Shown here in pieces: positions 48,543 to 59,637 of a DNA stretch of 64,000 nt (its first letter is position 1; the number at the start of each line of letters is the position of its first letter). The position numbers were made by a program, and so were the translations under genes. A model generated the notes under the pieces. The model searched no databases. It had not been told where the DNA came from and worked only from the letters and a program-made list of their open reading frames with translations. The stretch is from Trichosporon coremiiforme (taxonomy: Eukaryota; Basidiomycota; Tremellomycetes; Trichosporonales; Trichosporonaceae), in the NCBI GenBank assembly GCA_039545355.1, contig BCJJ01000001.1, forward strand, positions 1,176,570-1,240,569. The letters run 5' to 3'.

Positions 48543-51500
48543 ATGATCGGCCAGCTGCTCGGTCGGCCGTCGCCGGCATTGCGACGTGGACAGGTCTTCC
48601 TCATCTTGTTCTTCTGGATCTGGCGCCTCTACAAGGGAGATGGATCCTACATGCGCTCGACGCCGACGGGCTGCAAGCGCTCGATGCCGAGCCACCGCGT
48701 CCGGCCCGTCGCGCACCTGGTACACACGATCGCCGTCCCGCCCAAGGTCTGGTGGCGACGCGTGTGGTCGTTCCTCGTCGCCCGCAGAACCGGCACAAAG
48801 TGGATGACCAACATCAATGAGAGGCTGAGTGAGTCCCATGACCACGGCAAGTCGCGAACAATGGTCCTGACGTCACCCCGCAGAGTACTTCACCCCGTAT
48901 CAGCTTATCCTCGGCACAATGACGCTTGTGTACGCGCTACGACATGCGGACGATCTATTAGGAATAGGACGTAAGTGCTCGTGTTAGACTGTCGAGTCGG
49001 GCCTCGCCCGACCAGACCAAAAAATCGAAACACAGGTCACATGTCTAGGATAGTCCGCTGACAGTACCCTAGCGCCCGAGCCACACGCAAACATGGTATG
49101 TGTCAAAACATTCTTGCCGCCTTAACCGTGTCTTGGGAGAAGACGGACCGGCTTGCACCGACTGAACCGAAGAACAGCTGCCAAGAGCTTCAACTGACGG
49201 ACAGTACTCTCGGTCCTACTATCGAGCCACCTACATCAACACCGCTCTCGATGCTGGCTTCTCGACGGCTATGTCGATCCGGCCGAAATGGCTCAGGGAC
49301 ATCAGCAGTCTGCTCTTTGCGGGGTACTACCTCATCTACTCTAACGAGGCCGATGAAGTTGTGAGTAATTGGTGTCTTACAATGCGAACACACCTGACAT
49401 CTCCAGCTTCGCAGATATCGTGCCCTCTGCAGCGTGGAGATGCTCCGAACGACATGGGAGAAGACGTTCATTAACCCCTATGTGAGTCAAGCCACCACCG
49501 GTACCCTCGCGCTGCGTCTGCTGGAAGCATGCTATGTTTAGAGAGTCCTTCTAACGACAGCTTCGCTTTACGATGAAGATGATGCTCCCCAAGTTGCCCA
49601 TTGTCAAGTATGTGATGATCCCGCGCCCTCCCGGAAACCGCGAAAACTTGCCTGCCGTCAAGGCCATGTTCTTCTTCGACGGAACGGAGGAAGAACTGGC
49701 CAAGGCGACTGAGCTGGTTATTGATTACCCGGGCGGTGGCTTCATTTCCATGGGTCCCGAGTGCCACGAGGAGCGTCTCCGATGCTGGGCCAAGCGCACG
49801 GGCAAGCCCGTGGTCAGCATTGACTACGGAAAGGCCCCAGAGTGTGAGTTGTCTATGTTTGGCGCAGCTGACAGCAGACCCATACCCTTGGGCCATCGAG
49901 GAGGGCATTGATGCGTATGTCACCATCAACCAGACTGGAGGCGAGTGCCTCGGCATCAAGTCTGGCAAGCTTCGCATCGTCCTCACTGGAGACTCTGCCG
50001 GAGGAAACATCTGCACGACCATCACGAACCGCATTCTCGAGCATGGTGCCCACGTCCCCCGTCCTGTTGCTATCATCCTCTCATACCCTGCCCTCGACTT
50101 CAACTTTACGTCTTTCATGACCCCCGACAACCTTAAGGTGCTCAAGACGGAGCAGTCGGAGACCCACATCCCCGGTCTCCTCGCGGGCAAGGACCACATG
50201 CGCCACGCCGCTCCCCTCTCCGTCGTTGACGACGTCAAGCCCCGCCGCCCTACCCATCGCTCCAGCAAGAGCTGGGCTAACAAGCTCGGCATGAGCATGG
50301 CGATGACTCCCTCGGCCGAGTCGCCGTCGCACCGCCGCTCCCGCAGCACTTCTCGCACCCGCGCCACCAGCCCTCACCCGAAGCGTTCGCTCACAACCCG
50401 CAACTCGGGGTGGTTTGCCAACCGCGAGGGTCAGACGAGCTTCACGAAGGAGGAAGACTCAGAGGACTCGGACTACGAGTCCTGGGCCTCGACTGACTCG
50501 CGCCGCGACGCGGACAAGTCTCTGCGCGACCGTGTCAAGACTCCTGGTCCTCACGCGGATGACCGCTTCAAGGGCGGTATTCTCGAGGCTGCCGGTGAGG
50601 AGCTCATTGTCGACCCCTTACGTCCGAAGAAGGCGCCACTTGGTACTCGCCTCACCATGACCTCCCGTGTCGGTTACTTCCAAGACCGTGTCATCACTCC
50701 TAGCATGATGCGTGCCATGGCTATTCTGTATGTCGGGCCCCAGCAGTGTCCCGACTTTGGATCCGACTACTACATTTCTCCCATCCTCACTCCGCCCCAC
50801 CTCCTGGCGCACTTCCCTCCCGTGTACATGATCTGCGGTGAGCGCGACCCCTTTGTTGACGACACTGTCCTCTTCGCCGGCAAGCTGCGTGAGGCTAAGC
50901 GCGCTCGCCGTGCGACAGCCCAGAGGGCCGCTGCCACCAGCAACCAGAACGCCCCCGACCCGATCCTCCGCGAGACCGACGACGACTGGGTTCAGATGCG
51001 CATCATCGAGGGCTGGGGCCACGGCTTCATGCAGATGTCCGCGCTCATGAAGGAGGTCGCGCCTGTTCTGATCGAGATGGCCGACTGGATCGACGAGTCG
51101 TTCCAGCGCGCCGACCTCATCGACAAGGACGAGGCTACTGCTGCCGAGAACGGCAACGCCCAGGACCTCCCGTCGCCGGTGCGCTCCCGCCTCGTGAAGC
51201 CGGGCACGCACTACCCGAAGATCCCCGCGAACGAGCGCCTCGGTGACGCCGACCTTGGTGGCCTGGACTTTGCCGAGTCGGGCGAGGACGAGGGCATGAT
51301 CTCGTTCACGCCGAAGACGAAGAGCAAGAAACGCACGCCTCCTCCGTCGCAGTTCATCAGCATGCCGCGGCGATCGAGCAAGGAGACGCTCATTCCGCGG
51401 AACAACAGTGCGCCCAAGTTCGACGACGACGTCACGTCCATCACAAGCGCGGACACGGCCGAGGTGCAGACGCCGAAGACGTTCACGTTCGACACTCCTC

Positions 51501-51841
51501 AGCCGCGCGGCTCGGGTGCGTTCGCTCTCTTCGGCCGCTCGAGCAACAGCACGCCCCGCGCGACCCCCACAGGAGCTTCTGCGCTGTACGGTGCAGGCAC
51601 CTTCCCGCGACGGTCCGATAGTGCCGGCTCCAGCGGCTCGCGCGCGAGCGTTTCGCTGAACGGTGGTCCGGCGGCTCTGCAGCGTGCTGCCGCGGCTGCT
51701 GCCCGCGCAGCTTCCCCCGCCCTCCAGGCCGCCGGCATTGTGCCCCAAAAGGTCTCGAACCTCTCGGGAGCGGAGCTCATGCGCCGCCGCCGCGCCGAGG
51801 CCGTCCTCGGCATGGAGGACGAGAAGGACGAGAAGAAGTAA
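48543..51841 (+). CDS. Membrane-anchored alpha/beta hydrolase (hormone-sensitive-lipase type)
   Basis: Alpha/beta-hydrolase-fold-3 enzyme. The N-terminal exon (48543-48828) has a hydrophobic helix (QVFLILFFWIW), so it is probably membrane-bound. Small exons follow, including one of 23 nt (49073-49095), then YYRATYINTALDAGFSTAMSIRPKWLRDISSLLFAGYYLIY. The catalytic domain has the oxyanion motif YPGGGF (in place of HGGG), the nucleophile GDSAGGN, an acid in CGERDPF and the histidine in GWGHGF. Between the nucleophile and the acid lies a 150-residue Ser/Arg-rich insertion. After the histidine comes a long disordered tail rich in Ser/Pro/Ala ending DEKDEKK. The substrate (steryl ester, acylglycerol or acetyl-sterol) is unknown. 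The exon phases make an open frame throughout. Confidence 0.82.
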
Positions 51842-53135
51842 CGCTGACGAATATGTTGTTATGTAAACGGCTGGCGAGGCCGCATGTACAAGTGATGAAC
51901 AATGCTGCTGCGACTGATGCATGGGGCTGCTGACTGGCATGGGGTAGCGCCGACTGAGCTGTCCGCCAACGACGGTTGAGATCCTTGATCCTTGTGGTGC
52001 TGGTGCCGCTGGGTTAAGGCATGCCAGCTGAGAGCTTACAAGGAGGTGATCTACCTACGATCCTCGGGCTCGTATCCAGGCAGGTACGCCCGACTAGCTT
52101 CGAGGGCAACAGTCAGACGGACCTTTCGCCGTCTGCGCCAGCGCCGCCACGGGCGCCATTTGGGGACATCCCAGCCGAAGATCCGCATAGCCTTCGTCAC
52201 GAAGTGAGAAGGCGATCGGAGTTGGAGCCCGCGACCGGGCTGCGGTGAGTGGAATGGAGCTGGATAGAGGAGAGTGATTTCCTTTTGCACCCTGCTGTGC
52301 GATGTTTATAGACGTCGAGGATATATATTCGAGAAGCAGCCTGGGTGTGAAGCGCTGTGCCTGATGTGTTATTTGACGCGGGGGAGTTCGCCCGGTACAG
52401 TACCCGGTAAGCATAAGGTGTTCGGGGCACTGTAGACACGAAGAGCGTCTTGGGACAAGACTTGAGGATATGACAGCCTCCGTGAAGAGCTGAGGAGAAC
52501 CTGATCTGCGCCCGCGTTGGACGACATGCTCTGCTCGAACGAGCGTACAGTGTATGATGGGGTGCATGAGACGTCATTAGAAGCCCGACAGGGTGGAACG
52601 ACGTAGAACCGAGGGGTTACTTCCCGTGCACGGCAGGCTTCGAGCTCGACCTCAGACACGTTGATGCGAGAAGAGGGCGTGGCAGAGGCTGTGTGTGAAA
52701 GCAGGTGCTTAGACATCCGAAGCTGGAACGGGAGTGGAGTAGCAGAGCGGTATCGCGAGCGATATGCGCATGGACGGTAACACGTCAATACGTCGGCGGT
52801 GCTGGTATCACCGCTGGAGCCTTCGCTTCTTGCGGTCATCTGGTGATCCAGCTCGTGGCTACCTGGCGTTTGCACCACTGCCGACTTCGACAACGAGGCT
52901 TCGAGCGGTCAGATACCACACACCGTCTCCGTCCGCTCCCTCTGCTTCTCTCCTCTCCACCCGTGATACTTTCAGCTTCTTCAATGATAAACCCCACTTC
53001 ATTTGTTTTCTTGCGCTGCATTGGTGCCCTTCGCGTTGCGGAAAGAAGCCTCGACAATCTTCACATACCGCCGCACTTTGGGCTGACATCAGCGGGCCCA
53101 AGCCATACCCCTCCACGGAATGTCCTAACATCCAA
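51842..53135. other. Intergenic, with a weak hypothetical minus-strand reading frame
   Basis: 1.3 kb between the hydrolase stop and tRNA-Ile. Minus-strand open frames at 52893-52369 (174 codons) and 52290-52051 (79 codons, with a very Arg/Trp-rich stretch) are the only candidates. They resemble no family I know, so I do not call a gene. Nothing else seen. Confidence 0.3.
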
Positions 53136-53228
53136 GGCCGCTTAGCTCAGCTGGTTAGAGCATCGTACTAATATTCAGTCGAATATCAGTCCATGCGGAG
53201 GTCGGCAGTTCGATCCTGTCAGTGGTCA
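53136..53228 (+). tRNA. tRNA-Ile (anticodon AAU), with intron
   Basis: Complete cloverleaf. Acceptor stem GGCCGCT/AGTGGTC; D-stem GCTC/GAGC; anticodon stem TCGTA/TGCGG with loop CTAATA-A; T-arm GGCAG-TTCGATC-CTGTC; discriminator A at 53228. A 19-nt intron sits after position 37, directly 3' of the anticodon, the standard place for nuclear tRNA introns. The mature length is 74 nt. A T run follows at once (53229), as expected for an RNA polymerase III terminator. Confidence 0.92.
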
Positions 53229-53234
53229 TTTTTT
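53229..53234 (+). terminator. RNA polymerase III terminator of tRNA-Ile
   Basis: A run of six T directly after the discriminator base of the tRNA. Confidence 0.8.
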
Positions 53235-53629
53235 GCATTTTCTCAGTCTCGTTTTGAGACCGCACGGACTGCATAGACATCGAGGGTCTTGCTTTTGCAG
53301 AGACAAGCATTGCGGAAAGCCCTTTTGGTTGTGGACTGGAGTTGGAGGAAGAGGGCCGGTGACGGCGGCAGTTGTGGCAGGCGTCGATGTTTCAGAGCGG
53401 CAAGCTCACTGGGCACTCGTGGCCTCCTCCTGCTATACGTCCTAGTCATATCACCTCCCGCGGACGAAGGTTCTGAGAACCTGCCTTGCAAAGTCTCGTC
53501 CTCCATGACCGTCTTTCAGTGAGGTCGCAATAAAAACATCGGCGATCAAGCGGCAGGTCGTGGTAAGGAAGCGGTATTGTGGACGAGAAGGAATTTTGTC
53601 GCTGAACGCTGACATCGTGCATTCAGAGC

Positions 53630-54494
53630 ATCAGGGCTGACCGAGGAGAAACAGAAGCACACATTTCCCAGGGGGTGCTGCGAGGGAATGCAGGAGGCGC
53701 GAAGGCAAGGTTTACATCTTCAAGATGAGACAACTCAGGAGTTCAGGCGACCGCATTATCTCACTGCTCCACCTGCGCCGTGGGTATCAGCTTTCCAAGC
53801 GTGGATAGAACTAATGTCTGCTATTCAAGGCCTCACACCTCGCAGCGTCTACATGGACGAGAAGTGAAATGGGACAGGGGCGAAGTCGACAACGCAAACT
53901 TCGACCTGCTCGCCTAGCACTACATGCAGGCGCTGCGGGGTCGTCTTACGGACCACTTCGCTCCTCCGGTCGGACCGGCGCAGAGTGAACTTGACGAGGA
54001 TTTGGAGAACGAGCAAGGAGACTGGAGGGCTAATCAGGACGAGTGAGCGGTAGAGGCGGTGATGGAAGTTGACCTAGCGAGGATGACCGGCCTCTTCAGC
54101 AGACGATTTGGCAAGCTCTCAGCACGGTCGGGAACTCGCGAAGCATCGTGCAGAGACAGAGTGAATTGGGCTCGGGTAGAGAATTCGACGTGGACAATGA
54201 CGGTGGGGACTATGAGAACCCGAGGCAAGTTAGAACCGCGAGAACGATCGCAGAGCCCTCCTCCGTAGCTGATGAGGAAGTGGAGGAGTGGTACGGCATC
54301 GACTAGGACGCTCATGCATCGAACGGGACACCATGGACCGGTGTCTCGCAGCCAGAGTATTCAGTCGAGAGTGAGGACGTCGCGGACGATCATGACGACG
54401 AGGGTGAGGACGACGGAGACTACGAGCCTACTGTCTCTCCATCGCCGCCCACACCGGCACGGCGAACAATGGGCCGGCGACATCGCGTGTAACA
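53630..54494 (+). pseudogene. Broken protein gene between two tRNAs
   Basis: A coding-like stretch of unknown family with several breaks. Segment 1 (about 53634-53866) reads LTEEKQKHTFPRGCCEGM and continues to SAIQGLTPRSVYMDEK, then TGA with a frame change. Segment 2 (about 53868-54046) reads WDRGEVDNANFDLLA, TAG, HYMQALRGRLTDHFAPPV, then GDWRANQDE and TGA. After another frame change segment 3 (about 54076-54494) reads DRPLQQTIWQALSTVGNSRS, then EEWYGID, TAG, DAHASNGTPW, and ends GRRHRV and TAA. Its composition is unlike random DNA (acidic, Pro/Gln-rich, few rare residues). The position between tRNA genes suggests an old mobile element, but no transposase or integrase motif is recognisable. 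Sequence errors or unrecognised introns are alternatives. Confidence 0.45.
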
Positions 54495-54650
54495 CATAAC
54501 TGTAACATCTATCACCATATGCATTACGCCTAGATATCCCCGATGCTCCACGAAAGAGCTGGCGACACCGATGTAAACAAACGGCCCTAATTTTCATGGG
54601 CGCTGTGGCGCAGCCGGATGCGATCTTTCCAGAGATTAGCAGACAGATCC

Positions 54651-54743
54651 GCCTTCTTAGTTCAGTGGCTAGAATTTTCCACTAGTAGTGTCTCTTCGAG
54701 TCTTGCTATGGAACGGTCACCCGTTCGATTCGGGTAGAAGGCA
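54651..54743 (+). tRNA. tRNA-Thr (anticodon AGU), with intron
   Basis: Complete cloverleaf. Acceptor GCCTTCT/AGAAGGC is fully paired. D-stem GTTC/GAAT; anticodon stem TTCCA/TGGAA with loop CTAGTA-A; T-arm ACCCG-TTCGATT-CGGGT; discriminator A. A 20-nt intron lies after position 37. The mature length is 73 nt. A T-rich stretch (CCCTTTTTGG, about 54757-54763) follows as the likely Pol III terminator. Confidence 0.92.
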
Positions 54744-54756
54744 GCATCTAGCATCC

Positions 54757-54763
54757 CTTTTTG
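54757..54763 (+). terminator. Probable Pol III terminator of tRNA-Thr
   Basis: A run of five T about 14 bases after the tRNA end. Confidence 0.6.
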
Positions 54764-55042
54764 GGTTCTACCCCTCCACCTGTTTGGACCGTGTGTGCTC
54801 GTCGCCCACAACACTTCACTGGCTCCCACGCGCAGACTGGCACGACCTTCCTTGCAGGCGCACGATACAGTCTGCACACATACGACGATGCTTTATGCAT
54901 AGCGGCGGCACATTTGGCTGTCATTTCTTCTCGACCCGGAGTTACGTCACGAGGTCAAATAGATCCCGGCTATCTGCGGTCCTTATCAGTGGGGTGCTCT
55001 ATGAGCGCGTTCTTGCCACCCAACATCCCCCCCCACCACACT

Positions 55043-56611
55043 ATGTGGATCCCGTTCGCTGCGCAGCTATCACTACTGGTGCCGCAGCGCGTGCTCGACA
55101 GCGCCTCTCATGATGAGAGCTCTGGGAGCATCTCGCTCGCGCCGCGGCACGCACACGTTGCCAGCTACAATCAAAGCCAGCCTCTGCTCTTCCACTCGAA
55201 CCCGAACACGTTCTCGATCAACTCCGACCCTCTTGTCCTAAAGACGCGCAAGGTCAAGATTCGGCGAGCGCGCAGCAGGCCGCCGCACATGCTCTCTTGG
55301 GTGCGGTCTGTCAAGGACGCGCGCGAGGGCCGTGTCAACGCCAGTGGCTGGATCGCCCCAAACATAAACGCCGCCGCACTGCCGTTCGGAGCTTACGCGG
55401 CTGACAGCGACGGTGGCGACGGCGATTGGGACGACGTCGAGGTCGACGCGCCGGACGTCACAGATCGCCAGACACTCCTTACCCTCGCCAAGATGAGCAG
55501 CAACGCGTACACGACCCCGGACGAGAGCAACTGGTGGCCACTCAGCAAGTGGAACAACGGCACTGGCTACGGCTGGGAGCCAGACGCTGACGGTCTGAGG
55601 GGCCATATCGTAAGCTGTTTTGTGCGCTGCGTTAACTGACTCTCCAGTTTGCTAACGCCGACAACTCGACTGTTGTCATCGCCATCAAGGGCACATCAGC
55701 CGGCTTGCTCGGCTCTGGTGGCCCGACGGCGAAGAACGACAAGTTCAACGACAACCTCATGTTCTCGTGCTGCTGTGCGCGGGTAGACTTCTCTTGGTCA
55801 ACCGTGTGCGACTGCTACACAGGCTCGTACAAGTGCGAACAGCAGTGCGTTGAGAACGCCCTCGTCGAGGAGTCAGTCTACGCCTCAGTCGGAACCAACC
55901 TGTACAACAACGTGACGTACATGTACCCGGACGCCAACATCTGGCTGACTGGGCACTCGCTCGGCGGCTCGCTGTCTGCGCTGATCGGCTCGGCATTTGG
56001 CGCTCCGGCCGTAGGGTTCGAGGCACCCGGCGATCGACTTCCGGCTCGGCGCTTGCATCTCCCTGGCCCGCCCGCTATCCCTCCGGAGCTCTCGGGCGTG
56101 ACGCATGTGTACCACACTGCAGACCCGATTCCGATGGGCGCCTGCACCGGCGCATACTCGGGCTGCTACGCCGCTGGCTTTGCGCTTGAGTCCAAGTGCC
56201 ACACGGGCGAGACCATCCTCTACGACACTGTGACGGTGAAGGGGTGGAGCGTCGATGTGCGCACGCACCGCATCAGTGAGGTCATCAACCGTGTGCTCGC
56301 CGACCCCTGGCCCGTCGGTGACGACGACGGAGACGGTGACAAGAAGCCGAAGGAGCCGACCAAGCCTGGCCCAGGCGACGGAGACGACGACGATGATGAT
56401 GACGACGACATCCCCGGCTGGCCGTGGAGCAACTGGTGGGGATGGGGCAACAAGCCCCAAACCAAGAAGCCTAAGTGGAACCCGCACGGCGGCGTGCCCA
56501 AGGCGAAGCCGGAGGAGGACTGTGTCGACTGTTACAAATGGCAAGCGGATCTGATGAGTGACTGGAGCTGACGAAAACAGGGAGTTTGGCGACCACTCGG
56601 ACGAGAAGTAG
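55043..56611 (+). CDS. ATG15: Atg15, autophagic/vacuolar lipase
   Basis: Integral-membrane lipase delivered to the vacuole, where it breaks down autophagic and Cvt bodies. Exons 55043-55609, 55648-56540 and 56581-56611 give 496 aa. The N-terminal MWIPFAAQLSLLVP is a weak hydrophobic anchor. Family blocks are VVIAIKGTSAG, FSCCCARVDFSWSTVCDCYT with its cysteine pattern, VYASVGTNLYNNVTYMYPDANIWLTGHSLGGSLSALIG (nucleophile GHSLGG), HVYHTADPIPMG and CHTGETILYDTV. A poly-Asp/Pro linker comes before the Cys-rich end CVDCYKW. Splicing with a GC donor joins CYK to WEFGDHSDEK, the conserved C-terminus; without it the frame runs into a stop after 15 codons. The start could also be the ATG at 55001. Confidence 0.92.
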
Positions 56612-56935
56612 GGGCGCACATCTAGAAGCGCGCCATGCGCGAGCGATTGCATTGTTGTTAATTGTTGTAGTGACGAAAGAAGTGTATGCACGTAATGACC
56701 CGTCAATGTCTGTTGTGAGCAACTCACAAGTGTCGTAAGCCAGAGAGACTGAAGGACGGCCGATCAACTCAAGACCTGATGTCCTCGGCCTGCCACTGGA
56801 GGCTGTTTCGTGGCTCAGTTCGGACTGTCCGACTTGACAACCACAGAGAGCAACCTCCCATCCTGCGCACTCTTCCAAGAGCAGCCTGAATAGTTTTTCG
56901 GAATGGTATCGATGCATAATGGTGATATGAATGAC
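56612..56935. other. Convergent gap ATG15 / uS7m
   Basis: 324 bp between two convergent stops; should be the two 3' UTRs. No other feature seen. Confidence 0.5.
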
Positions 56936-57611
56936 TTAAGAGGAGTAGAGGTTGGATCTGGACGGGGTCAGCTCGATCGGACAAGCAGCAGCCTGCAACG
57001 TACCGGTGGAGGGTGGCAAACTTGTGCACCTCCTCTACACGCTTGAAGACGTCGCTCTTGCCCTCGAGGGTAAGGAGGATCTCGCGAGCAAGGCGATCGG
57101 AGAACTTGGCCTGGGATCCACGGCTCTTCTCAGCGGTAGCGATGATGTTCTGGATGCCGACTCGTGTCCTCTGACGCTTGTTGAGGGCACGTGGGGTGTA
57201 GACGTTCTTGGGACCCTTCTTCATGGTGAGGACACGGAGCGAGGGGGCAGCGAGCTCAATGGCCTTCTTGACCTGGGGCACGGGGGGCGCATTCGTCGCG
57301 GCCTGGACCGAGGCGAGGATGGCGGCCATCTGCTTCTGCGCGGCCGTCTTCTTGCCGTCGTGCATGAGCAGGTTCGTGAAGAGCTCGAGCGTCGGGTCGA
57401 CCTCGGGGGGAAGGATGCGCGGGCGGTAGCCACGGATGTTGTCCTGCGATGGGGTCTCGGTCTCAGACGCGAACGGCGAGGCGGCAGCACCTTGCGTGCC
57501 GGTGATCTTGGCGAGATCGGCGAAACCGTTCAGGCGCACAGGGGCCGAGGAGAAGAGTCGCCGGGGCGCGGCGGCGGCGGCCGCGAGAGCCGAAGCGCGG
57601 GGTCGGAACAT
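56936..57611 (-). CDS. Mitochondrial small-subunit ribosomal protein uS7m
   Basis: S7-family protein of the mitochondrial ribosome. Two exons (57611-57004 and 56957-56936) give 209 aa. The N-terminus MFRPRASALAAAAAAPRRLFSSAPVR is a typical mitochondrial presequence. The S7 domain shows VDPTLELFTNLLMHDGKKTAAQKQMAAILASVQ, VPQVKKAIELAAPSLRVLTMKKGPKNVYTPRALNKRQRTRVGIQNII and KFSDRLAREILLTLEG. The last exon contributes only HRSNLYSS. It is divergent to RRB1 with 267 bp between starts. Confidence 0.93.
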
Positions 57612-57878
57612 GGCGATTGGGGTCGACTGTGGTAGAAAGTGTATCGAACGCTTGCTCGGCGTGCGACCAGATTGCAAGCGAATGCAGCGAAAAGTCCACC
57701 CGGAGCAGAGGACAGCGGCGGTAGCAAGAGGGTGGAAAAGTCAAAAGTCTCCCACGGTCACCCCTCAAAAGTTGAGCACTGGTACCTGGCCGCTGCCGTC
57801 CAGCCAAGTGTAAGATTTGAGCAGTAGCGGCGTGCAACACGATCTTCACACTCTACACAACACACAAGCAACACCACG
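57612..57878. promoter_or_regulatory. Divergent promoter region uS7m / RRB1
   Basis: 267 bp between start codons of two ribosome-related genes. Both promoters must overlap here. No specific motif assigned. Confidence 0.5.
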
Positions 57879-59442
57879 ATGGTTACCAAGAAACGCACTT
57901 CAGATGCGGCGGAGCTGCCGAACAAGGCCGCCGACCGCGGACAGGACACCGCCCGACCGATCCAGGAGGACGACGAGATGGGAGAGTTCGAGGACCGGTG
58001 GGAGGACGAGATGGAGGAGGAGCTTGTGGACAAGGATATCATGGAGGAGGACGAGGACGGAGATGGTGAGCTTGCAATCTTTCGAGATGAAGCTGACGAG
58101 ACGCAGACTTCACGCCGGCCCAGGAGGACGAGGACCCGCCCGAGCCGAAGCGCCAAACGTACCTGCCTGGTGTGACGATGGGCGAGGACGAGCAGCTGAT
58201 CGCGGACAACTCGGTGTACCCGTGCCTGCACTCTCTGTCGTATGCGTGGCCGTGTCTCTCGTTCGACGTGCTGCGGGACAACCTGGGCGAGGACCGGACG
58301 ACGTTCCCTCAGACGGCGTGGATCGTGACGGGCACGCAGGCGGGCGAGGTGCCGGGACAGGGACGGGCGAAGGACGAGCTTGTTGTTATGCGCCTGTCCG
58401 GGCTGAGCCGGACGCAGTACGACGACGACTCGGAGGGCGAGGAGGACAACGACGAGGTGGATGAGGACGCGCGGCTCGACTTCCTGACCTTCCCGCATGT
58501 CGGAAGCGTCAACCGTGTCCGCGCTGCTCCGGCTCCCGCGGGCGGCGCCGTGCCGGACCCGTACCATGTTGCGTCGTGGAGCGAGACAGGCAAGGTGCAC
58601 ATCTGGGACGTGCGGCCGCTGATCGACACACTGAGCGGACCCAGCAAGCCGCGCCAGAAGACGCCGGTCCACACCATCACGGCCCACGGCAGGGCTGAGG
58701 GTTTCGCCCTCGAGTGGGGAAACTCGGGCCTGCTCTCTGGTGACATTGACGGCAAGATCTTCCACACGACCCTCACCCCGACCGGATTCAACACCTCGGG
58801 TGCCTTCACCTCGCACACTTCGAGCGTCGAGGATCTCCAGTGGTCCCCCTCAGAGAGCACCGTGTTCGCCTCAGCCAGCGCTGACCAGACCGTCCGTATC
58901 TGGGACATCAGGACGAAGGGTCGCAAGGCCGCCGTGTCCGTCAAGGCGCACGACGACGACGTCAACGTCATCTCCTGGAACAAGAACGTCGACTACCTCC
59001 TCGTCTCGGGAGGTGACGAGGGCGGCCTCAAGGTCTGGGACCTGCGCATGTTCAAGGGGTAAGTGCACATTCATCGCAGCTACACATTTATGGGGCGATT
59101 GAGCTGACATGCAGAACGCCCAGCCCCGTCGCGCACTTCACCTGGCACGCCGCCCCGATCACCTCGGTCGAGTGGCACCCCACGGATCCCTCCGTCTTCG
59201 CCGCGTCCGGCTCCGACGACCAGGTCACGCTCTGGGACCTCTCCGTCGAGCCCGACGAGGAGGAACGCAACGCCGACGCCCAGGGTCCCGATGGCAAGCC
59301 GCTCGACGTCCCGCCCCAGCTCCTCTTCGTGCACCAGGGCCAGAAGGACGTCAAGGAGCTTCACTGGCATCCCCAGATCCCCGGCATGGTCCTCACGACC
59401 GCTGCCGACGGATTCAACGTGTTCAAGACGATCTCGTGTTGA
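57879..59442 (+). CDS. RRB1: Rrb1/GRWD1, WD-repeat ribosomal-protein uL3 chaperone
   Basis: Nuclear chaperone for ribosomal protein uL3 in 60S assembly. Three exons (57879-58065, 58107-59058, 59115-59442) give 488 aa. The acidic N-terminus ([19 protein letters not shown]) is followed by the family's CAF1C/HAT-type block [41 protein letters not shown] repeats follow, with [76 protein letters not shown] and [36 protein letters not shown]. It ends [29 protein letters not shown]. Confidence 0.95.
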
Positions 59443-59637
59443 TAGAGCGAAAGCTAGCATTAGACAGCAGGCACAGCATGCACAGCAGGCAGCGCATCGG
59501 CCGAACTTGTAGACACAGTTAATATGGATTCTGGGCAGTCATTAGAGCCATTTCGCATACTTTTGTTGCACATCCATACACAGAACGGTACGATACATCA
59601 TGGTGGGCGAGTCCAAAATCTAGTGTCTATCTAAAAC

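Noticed and set aside
50618..51940. 440-codon open frame on the minus strand
   Set aside because: Antisense to the well-supported hydrolase; its composition follows from that gene's strong codon bias, and it has no domain.
54763..55042. Upstream in-frame extension of ATG15 to an ATG near 54761
   Set aside because: The extension overlaps the end of the tRNA-Thr terminator region and does not resemble Atg15; the start was set at 55043 (or 55001).
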